Source of the DNA: Pyrus communis
Lineage: Eukaryota > Streptophyta > Magnoliopsida > Rosales > Rosaceae
Length of the DNA stretch: 64,000 bases
Assembly: GCF_963583255.1 (NCBI RefSeq)
Contig: NC_084819.1
Span: 12,430,471 to 12,494,470 of the forward strand
Reading direction: 5' to 3'
Shown here: in pieces, positions 56,348-64,000 of the stretch
How the letters are laid out: each line of letters opens with the position of its first letter
Numbering within the stretch: position 1 is the stretch's first letter
Notes under the pieces: model-generated
The model's input: the letters and a program-made list of their open reading frames with translations, nothing else
Told to the model about the DNA's origin: nothing
The model's database searches: none
Program-made: the position numbers and the translations under genes

Positions 56348-56539
56348 TTTATTTTAATCACTAAACATAGTAGATATATTCCCTTTCATGCTTGTGAAAT
56401 TGTATACATTTTTTTATCCTTTCCAATTGTTGTAAAAAATGGACAACTAAAGTCGAAATTCATCGTGTGAAAGTGAAGTAGATGATGCTGCTTTGGTTGA
56501 TCAATATACAGCAGAATTGAGGCATTTACTGCAGAAATG

Positions 56540-57480
56540 TTCTGCTATGAGGGCACGTTTACTAATCCGTAATCAAATTGAGGAGGAATTGGAATGAGCT
56601 GGAATCAGAATTAGATTCCTGTTAAAGTTGTTTATCAAAACTGTCTGGAATCAGAGTAGAAATGACATTGATCTATATAAACTGTTTACTAATTCATATG
56701 AATCGGAATAAAATCTAATATAATTACTAAAGTACCCTTGCTTAACTAATCTATTTTATTTGCTAATTATTTTTAGTAAAACTTTTAGTACAAATTTAAT
56801 ATGAAAGAATATTTTTTATTTGCTTCTACATATTTGAGAAGATTCTTAATCACCCTAATTTATTTCCTCTTCTCTCTCCTTCTTTTCCCCAGTCTTTCTC
56901 AGCAACCGCACCATCCTCTCCAATACCCACCACCACCACCGTCTCTCCTTCCTCCTCTCCTCCTCCATCCTCTTCTCTCTCACCCTCCACTGCCTCAACT
57001 CACTTCCCCTCACCCACAAGACTCTCCTCATTGCCAACCACATTGGTTTGGTATAGGGGCTTGATTTTTGACATTTTGTTCATAAAATACCTACTAAAAT
57101 TGCAGCAAGGTTCTTCTTGGTTTGTGGTTTGATTTACTTTTGTGGTTTAATTGTTGTGGAAGATGATGATGGCCGGGTCTGTGTCCTGGGAAAGGCAAGG
57201 GATGTGCGACAGTGGTGAGGGAGGAGAGGGATAACACTGGGGACGAGAGCTTGGGTTTCGTTGGAATTTCAACTTTTATGTGAGGGCACAATGGGTAAGA
57301 AAAATGGACTCCTCAGCCCCTTAATCCTCCGGAATCCAAATACCATCCAATTGTTAGGAGTCCAATTCCTCCAAATTTCGGAATTGGATTCCAAAATTTA
57401 TGTGGGATCCACTAAGTGTAATATTATAATTGGTTGAATATTTGTTTAAATTTCTAATCTTGTACTATTATATTAATGTA
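56540..57480. other. Pyrimidine-rich non-coding region, possible TIR element
   Basis: GCACGTTTACTAATCCG near 56,552 and GGAATCAGAATTAGATTCC, with a related block at about 57,350-57,395 (GGAGTCCAATTCC, CGGAATTGGATTCC), suggest the ends of a small transposon with a CT-rich core (56,860-57,010). I could not define termini or a target duplication. Confidence 0.3.
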
Positions 57481-57729
57481 TCAGGCATGTTCCGCAATAC
57501 TAAAAAAATCTCTTCCAAGTTCCGGTGGAATTGCACAACCCCATATAATTTAGTAAAATTTTAGTAACACTAAACACAGTAAATTTTGCATTACTCATGT
57601 TTTAACAAAATGACTAAAATATCTGAACGGAAAATGTGCGCTTTGTAAAAGTTGGGTTTCAAAGTTGAACACCCTCGTCTAGTCTCCCTCTCTCACACTA
57701 AAACCTCTCTCTCTCTCTCTCTCGATGTT

Positions 57730-57736
57730 TATAAAT
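57730..57736 (+). promoter_or_regulatory. Candidate TATA box of the phosphatase gene
   Basis: TATAAAT follows a CT-rich tract (57,706-57,724), a combination common in plant core promoters. A transcript starting about 30 bases downstream would fit a leader that ends before a possible intron at 57,997. No other evidence. Confidence 0.35.
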
Positions 57737-57996
57737 TTGAGAAGCCAAACTGTTGCCTTTTTGGTTTTACGAGGAACGCCCCCAAATTCCCCGGCATTCT
57801 TCTCTTCTCCTCTTCCCAGCTAACCAAAAGATGCAAACAAGCAGGAGCCCGCGCACATCAGGCCTTTGGCTTCTCTGACTTGTCTCTTACCTTCTTTACC
57901 TGATCGACGACGAAAGCTCCACAAAAGAATTAGGGCTCTCCTTCCAAGTTTTCAACCTTCCTCAATTTTACCATCATCTCCTCTGGGTTCATTTCT

Positions 57997-58158
57997 GTAA
58001 GCATACCATTTCCCCAGTAAACCCAAAATTTCTACTTTTTTTTTATTTTCTGTAAATATACTGTTGTGCTTGTTTTAATTATTGATTTGTGACATAAATC
58101 CCATTTCTAATCAACAATGCGATTGACAGTACGTCCCTGAAATCACTCAGTCCTTATG

Positions 58159-58196
<38 letters not shown>

Positions 58197-59035
58197 TTTT
58201 ATTGCCGCACTATTTTTGTGAAGCTCTGTTTTTTTCCGTTTCTGCACCTCATTTGTTTATTACACCGTTGTTGTCTCTCTAATCACCAAGATCTTGTGAC
58301 TCCTTCCCTATATTACAAAACCCAAGTCTCAAATTCCCCAGATAAAAAAAGCTTCTGGATTCCAGTCGTTTCTCATCATTCTCTCATATCTTGGTTCTCA
58401 AAGTCCAAATCTTTATGTTTCCCATGTAAAACCAGCGCCAAACTTTACAAAAGGTAACCTTTTGTGACATATTTTATTTGGATTTGATCCGTGGCTAAAG
58501 ATCTCAAAAAAAGGCCAACCCTTTGGTCCCTGTTCTTGTTCTTGTTTAATCTCCTCTCCTCCTCCTCCCTCTGTAAAGGCTACCTCCATGCTTGTAAAGA
58601 AGTTTCCTCCTCCAAAAGGATGAACCTGGCCTATTCTCTCTCTGTCTCTCTGTCTCTCTCATTTATTAATTACTACAAAAATCATTTTCTCTATTATTGT
58701 AAGTTTTTCTTTTTTCTTTTAATTTTAATTTCATTTCTTCAAGCTTACGTTGATTCCGAAGCTGTCTCCATATCTCCTGCAACTGGGTTTTTTTTATATT
58801 GCCGTTGAATGCTCCAGTTGACACTAATTTAACCTTCGTTTTCCTCTTGCCGGAAATATGTGTCAATAAATTATATTATTTTTCGTTTGATTCAGCACCC
58901 CTTTTGTTTTTCTTGACGACTTTCACTTCCCTAATCATAATTTTTTCTTAATAAGTAAATTATTAATGTGTTTTTAGATTCGGATTATCTTAACCAACCT
59001 ACTAAACTCGCCTTCCTCTCCATCCAGATTTTCAG
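57997..59035 (+). other. Possible leader intron of the phosphatase gene
   Basis: TTTCT/GTAAGCAT at the left and GATTTTCAG/AGTTG at the right could bound an intron in the 5' untranslated region, 43 bases before the start codon. It would contain a CT microsatellite (58,160-58,193). Long leader introns are common in plant genes; this one is inferred from splice-site quality alone. Confidence 0.35.
58160..58193. repeat. (CT)n microsatellite
   Basis: About 17 CT units in the presumed leader of the phosphatase gene. Confidence 0.93.
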
Positions 59036-59078
59036 AGTTGTGGATTGGATTTTGGTCCGGTAACTGGACGGCGGAGCA

Positions 59079-62000
59079 ATGCGGACCGACGGAGGGAAGA
59101 TTTCCAAGGTACCCGATTCATCTTTTGGCCATTAATTTTTTCGTTTATCGTAAATTTGTAATAGATAGGGTGCCTGTAACCGAAATCGAAACAGAAATTA
59201 AAATCCGATGTCCGAATTGTTTTGTTACAGCCCTCGTGGCCGAAAGCAGTGGCGAGGAAATGGCTCAACATACCAAACAAAGGGGACGATTTTCATTCCG
59301 ATTACTCTCCGAAATGTAGGATTTCGGTATTTATTTTCCGGCCTTTTCATTTTTCGTGGTGTCTCGTTTCGTATCGGGTGTTTTCGGCGGTTTCCGAACT
59401 GAAGTTGTTTGTTTGTTTGGTTGTTGTGTCAGACGAGACTGGGAGAAGGAAGAGCTGCTCGGACCAAGACCGCTATGTCATCGTACCGGACGATTTTTCA
59501 GGTAATTTTACCATGCAACGGCACTGTACAAGTACTTGGTGCACCTTTGGCTCACATGCGCCCTGATATCCTCTGAGCCGTCCGATCCACGGCTTTTATT
59601 ATTAGTTTTGATTAGACACGAACTGGGTCATGATGGGCTCCCCTTGATTCTGGTTGGGTCCCCATGGGATAGTACAGAGGTAATTCTGGTTGGGCCACGT
59701 GGACGGTGAAGGATGTTAGGATGTTGGAGTTCGGAGTTATTGTGTTGCAGTAACATGAACTGTAACTAGGTGTTCGTTGCCGTATGCTTTCTCAAAGTAA
59801 TTAAGCTTTTTTAATTTTGGGTTTTAGTTGGATTAATCTTATTTTATTTTATTTTTCTTATAAGATGGGTGTACCTTGGTGGGGAAAACAACACATAGGC
59901 CAAGTTTTGGGATGGAACCACCAACTTTCACTAATGATCTCAATCTCAAGTAAGTTCTATATTATGATAGTGTAAGTGTCGTCTTCTAGAGCATAACTAC
60001 GTAAGTTTTATATCACGATTGTGTAAACGAAGACTTTTAGGGCATAAATATGTGGTAAGTGTGAATACCTATAAATAATTGGTAGTGTATGAACCCCTTT
60101 ATACACACCATTGAATGCGTCAAATGGACCACTAATGTGTTACTTAGTGTCACTCAATGAATAATGATGACAGCATTTTCATCTGTTTATGCTATAGCCG
60201 GACTTGCTTACGTAAGTAATTGCCAGCCAATTGCAACAGTCACATACATACTTAGGTCAATAAATACGCGGCCGTAAACTTTTCTTAGATTGTGTGGTGT
60301 TCATAATTTTCTTGCAAAAATATAGGGCCTTTTCTTTTTGAAACAATGATTCTCTTCGCACAAGGTTTTTTCAGACTAGACTTATCGAAGTTGTTTATAT
60401 ATTTAGAATGTTCGTGGGGACATGGAATGTTGGAGGGAAATCACCCCACGAGGACTTGAACTTGAGGGAGTGGCTGAGGTCCCCTACTCCCGCAGACATC
60501 TATGTTCTTGGGTAAGTCTTTGCTTTGCATCTCTCTCCCTCTCAATTTGCATTCCAAATTAGACTCCTTTCTTGTTTTTTGCCTTGTCACTTTAATAATA
60601 ATAGTCTTAACATTGAAAAGAAGAGTTTGTGCCAATCAATGGTCCAACCTATAATTTATACTTTTATTAGATCCAATCCAATATTCTTTTTATACTTGGG
60701 TTCTTGTTGCAAGTTTTAGTTACGTAGTATACGGATAATATTTTCTTGTCAAACTGTTAATCTGATTATGATGTTAAAAAGTAATGCTAGAGAGCAACTA
60801 TTTGGTCCAAATTTCGTAAACCATGTGAAGTGGTGGTTGATGATTGAACTACTACTTAACTGTTGGTTAACGTGCGTATTTCCTGTTGGTAACATATCAC
60901 ATGATTTACAAATTTGATCTAAAAATTTGATTCATCTAGCATTACTCGATGTTAAATAATAGTTTACGAAGTTAATGATTTACATTTAGAATCTGACAAT
61001 ATTTTATGTCAAATTATTTAAATGGGATTTTTTTTTTTTTTCATTTTTTGTGTGTTTTAATTAGGTTCCAAGAAATTGTCCCTTTGAATGCCGGTAACGT
61101 ATTGGGTGCGGAGGACAAGGCCCCAGCTGCCAAGTGGGTGACGCTTATTCGTGAAGCATTGAACAAGAATGACTCTGGACTTTCGCATTATTACAGCAAT
61201 GCCACCCACACACAACATTCTTCACAGCTTGACCAGCAAGGCAAGCCTAGGCTCAGCTTCTCCGACTTGCTTTCTTTAGAAGACGAACTTAGCGATGCGG
61301 ACTTTGAAAGACTTCTGAATTTGAATCCGGCATCGACTTCAAGTGGAGAAAACTCACCAGCCTCGCCATTGATGTGTCCATGGAAAGGCAATAGTCCAAG
61401 GCAAGGACATCGTTATTGCCTATCAGCAAGCAAGCAGATGGTTGGAATTTTTTTGTGCGTGTGGGTTCGTGCAGATCTTTGTAGACACATTAGCGACACG
61501 AAGGTGTCGTGCGTTGGTACAGGCATAATGGGATACCTTGGAAACAAGGTTAGTTAAATGTCAAAACACAAAACTATATCCACACGAACTGAACATATGA
61601 TCAATGTACCACCATCTCTTTAACAGAAACGGGATCACCTGTGTAGTTCCCGCATGGTTGGTCCAACTCCTATTGAAAAGATGGTCGATCACTTGAGATG
61701 ATACAAATATATATGGTAGTGCACATATGACAACGTTGTAGTTGAGTTAGTCGCTCTTAGCTATATGATTTTTTGTGCAACAGGGTTCAATATCAATCAG
61801 CATGACATTGCACGGAACAACATTTTGTTTTGTGTGTGCACATTTGACCTCTGGGGAGAAAGAAGGGGATGAGATGAGAAGGAACTCAGATGTCGTGGAA
61901 ATCTTAAAGAAAACAAGCTTTTCTCATTCATGTAGAACAAGGGGACAACTGCTTCCTCCTGATAGCATTTTAGACCATGAGTAAGTCATCGAAACCTAAC

Positions 62001-63951
62001 CTCTCTTGTATTTGTTCATTTAATTGTCAATAATTATAGATTACGGTTGTTTTAATTCGCCAATTAAGACAATTTTGCCTGTTTTTAATCTAATTCAGTA
62101 AGGTTATTTGGCTCGGGGATTTAAATTATCGGCTGGCAGCTGCTTGCTGCAGTGACACACATGAACTACTAAAGAGGCACGATTGGCAGGCACTTTTAGA
62201 GAAGGATCAGGTAAGATACTAACGTAAGTTCGTTCTACTGTAACGTCTCGAATAAAAAAGGAATTGTTGGCATTTTGAATCTTACGCTAGGATTTGGTTG
62301 TTTCTTGGCAGCTAATTTTAGAGCAGCAAGCCGGCCGAGTGTTTAAAGGGTGGGAGGAAGGGAGGATATATTTTGCTCCAACCTACAAATACCTAGCAAA
62401 TTCTGATCATTACGTCGCCCAATCTTCCAACTCCAGAGAGAAGAGACGCACTCCTGCTTGGTAAGATTCCAATCAGTTTTCCTATGAGCTTATGACTAAT
62501 TACATCAAATTTTATCACGCATTTCATCGAGGTTATTGAAATGAGGAGCAAGCAAGGTAGTGATCACCTTACACAAAACTTATAGTGTAATTATATATTT
62601 TGTATGAATTTTTAATTACATTCATAAGCGAGATCCCATTTTACCTGTATGAGAGACAATATCAGTTATATTAACATTAAGATCACTCATCGACAATGTA
62701 GTCCGTAAATGAAGCACATCAGGTAGTAGTGTAGTCATTGAAAATATATTCTAGACTACGCATTTAGTTGGACCTAAACTATTGCTACTTAAGGACAATC
62801 AACTTTACTAAGCTTCTATATTCAATTAGGGTAATCATCCTTTTAGTCCTATAACCGACCTGGCAAACTTTATTGAATCTGTGTTGACTCCAGGCTGCAG
62901 TTCCGGATTTGTTTAAATTATTTTTCAAATTGTTTTTATTAGTACTGACTTTTTCACGTTTTCTATTCAATTGAATTAATCCAAATAAAGCTTAACTTTT
63001 ACGTGCTATATCAATTTTTTTCTAAAATTGGTGTTGCCGGTGGTGGGATTTAACTGTTTAAGCATCATTAAGCTGGGACCATTACTGTGAGAGCAGAGAG
63101 AAAATAAATAATTAAATAAGATATCACTTTCTAATTAAGTAATTATCAATTTTGTTCACATGAAACCGATATTATTTTTTGGTCATCATTTATGTTTTAG
63201 ATTAATAGTTTAATTTAGGAGTCGGCAGGTGAAAAATGGACCCGTTTGCTTCATCTGGTTAAAAAAAATTGAACGTGTGACTTGTAAAGACCGCCATGTC
63301 TGTATTTTCATATTCAAAACAAGTTGCTTTTATTTAAACCTTTGCCACTGCGGACGTCGGCATAGCCGCGTTGATTAGAGCAGCGATGCTCTCTTATGCA
63401 CTCAAGTTTGAATATATTTTTCTGCAGTTTTAAATTAATTTAAGATATAATCTCTTGTATGAAAAATTAAAAAGAAAAAGCCTTTGGTAGTATCTTTTTT
63501 TTCCTCTAGAAACCAACACGATCCTGAAAAACTAAGTTTAGGGTGCCCAGTAGCGTTCAGAGCATCTGCTTTGTTCTAATTTCTCACTTCCATACGCCGA
63601 ATTTCTGTTTGTTGTAGACGCAGTTACAATCAGTAAATGTGACACAAATAGTTATGTTCGATCTTATATTCTTAAGTTTAGTTCGGAAAAGAAGCTTATG
63701 TGGTTTGATATATTGGCAGGTGTGACAGGATTTTATGGAAGGGGGAAGGGCTTAAACAAATGTGTTACATGAGAGGGGAGTCGAAGTTCTCGGACCACAG
63801 ACCAGTTTATTCGTTGTTTTCGGTCCGATTAGACTGGGCTGCCAAGAAAAAGCCCAACTCTTGCGTGCTCAAGTCATCAGCCAAAGTGCAGGCAGAAGAG
63901 CTTTTGCTGCTCACCAGAACCAAAAGCTTAGACACCATCTCAAGGTTCTGA
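59079..63951 (+). CDS. Type I inositol polyphosphate 5-phosphatase
   Basis: The enzyme removes the 5-phosphate from Ins(1,4,5)P3 and related inositol phosphates (some plant members also act on phosphoinositides). Coding exons: 59,079-59,108; 59,231-59,315; 59,433-59,501; 59,865-59,949; 60,407-60,511; 61,065-61,548; 61,784-61,980; 62,099-62,210; 62,312-62,460; 63,720-63,951. All borders are GT-AG, phases agree, and the sum is 1,548 bases (515 residues plus stop). The start [10 protein letters not shown] leads to [13 protein letters not shown], the usual N-terminus of plant type I enzymes. Catalytic motifs: TWNVGG (95-100), [26 protein letters not shown] (356-363), PAWCDRILW (437-445) and SDHRPVY (463-469), all intact. 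Between residues ~160 and 235 lies the variable loop ([20 protein letters not shown]). Soluble; no signal peptide or membrane segment. Subfamily (CVP2/CVL1-like or other) is not resolved. Confidence 0.95.
60779..60947. mobile_element. Mutator-type MITE in an intron of the phosphatase gene
   Basis: GATGTTAAA at 60,770-60,778 and 60,948-60,956 is a perfect 9 bp duplication around a 169 bp segment. Its ends AAGTAATGCTAG and (reverse complement) GAGTAATGCTAG are inverted repeats extending into TTTGGTCCAAATTT-like and 'AAACCATGTG' blocks. It lies in the intron between coding exons 5 and 6, away from splice sites. Confidence 0.85.
62461..63719 (+). other. Last and longest coding intron of the phosphatase gene
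   Basis: 1,259 bases between GTAAGATT and TTGGCAG. AT-rich, with no ORF or repeat that I recognise. Confidence 0.8.
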
Positions 63952-64000
63952 TTTAATTACTGCCAAACACAGCCCACATTTTTGAAGGCCAAAAGCAGAA
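63952..64000 (+). other. Start of the 3' untranslated region, phosphatase gene
   Basis: Sequence after the TGA stop; no polyadenylation signal before the window ends. Confidence 0.7.

Noticed and set aside
56801..57064. 87-codon ORF with Pro/Leu/His runs
   Set aside because: Low-complexity CT/CC-rich sequence with no conserved motif and an equally open antisense frame.
60369..60406. Alternative acceptor at TTTTTTCAG (60,374) giving an extended exon 5
   Set aside because: It is open only in a phase that disagrees with exon 3, and the added residues ([11 protein letters not shown]) do not fit; the acceptor at 60,406 with exon 4 keeps all phases.
61006..61064. Upstream start of the ORF that includes phosphatase exon 6
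   Set aside because: This part is intron sequence ending in TTTAATTAG; the true exon starts at 61,065 and keeps the VLG/FQE junction in frame.
1..64000. CRISPR arrays, bacterial operons or phage genes
   Set aside because: The sequence is eukaryotic with spliceosomal introns and plant retrotransposons; the tandem arrays at 40.2 and 41.4 kb have no spacer-repeat structure.

Overview
The window is plant nuclear DNA, almost certainly from a dicot and probably a woody Rosaceae of the apple/pear type. It is AT-rich and intron-bearing, and it is dominated by Ty3/gypsy LTR retrotransposons, small terminal-inverted-repeat elements and a Cassandra cluster of LTRs that carry 5S rRNA. The genus is an inference from the flavour of the repeats, not a proven call. 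I can support only one intact host gene: a type I inositol polyphosphate 5-phosphatase at 59,079-63,951 on the + strand, with ten coding exons and 515 residues by my splice model. The rest is transposable elements, their relics and non-coding DNA.

Layout. 1-7,936: a decayed Ty3/gypsy element of Del/Tekay type on +, whose 5' LTR is cut by the window start. 7,937-13,738: non-coding DNA with one MITE and one possible exon-bearing pseudogene relic. 13,739-28,875: a nested structure. A DNA transposon with long terminal inverted repeats (MULE-like, about 1.5 kb once the insertion is subtracted) was invaded in its left arm by a 13.7 kb Tat-lineage Ty3/gypsy element (13,871-27,532). That element's gag-pol lies on - and it carries an antisense plant-mobile-domain ORF on +. 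29,389-30,472: a solo LTR of the same Tat family. 30,473-36,255: AT-rich non-coding DNA with a 615 bp direct duplication and a copia LTR fragment. 36,256-47,724: a second Tat-lineage element, also with gag-pol on -, whose antisense + ORF belongs to a different family (Transposase_28-like plus coiled coil). It also has two tandem-repeat arrays between that ORF and pol. 49,504-50,650: a diverged solo LTR related to the first Tat family but on the other strand. 50,811-52,757: small DNA transposons, one nested in another. 53,968-54,730: a probable LINE 3' end. 54,761-56,126: a Cassandra cluster of three direct LTRs and one inverted LTR, each 285 bp. 56,194-56,347: a MITE. 57,700-64,000: promoter, leader and body of the phosphatase gene, with another MITE in its fifth coding intron.

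How the parts work together. In each Tat element the - strand encodes gag, protease, reverse transcriptase, a second (archaeal-type) RNase H and integrase. The region between integrase and the 3' LTR carries an oppositely directed ORF with its own apparent expression signals (a TATA box in the first, GT-AG introns in both). Both elements are dead: each has in-frame stops and frameshifts; the first has lost the integrase catalytic Glu region, and the second has an Asp-to-Asn change in protease and a missing reverse transcriptase core. The phosphatase gene keeps all recognisable catalytic motifs and looks functional.
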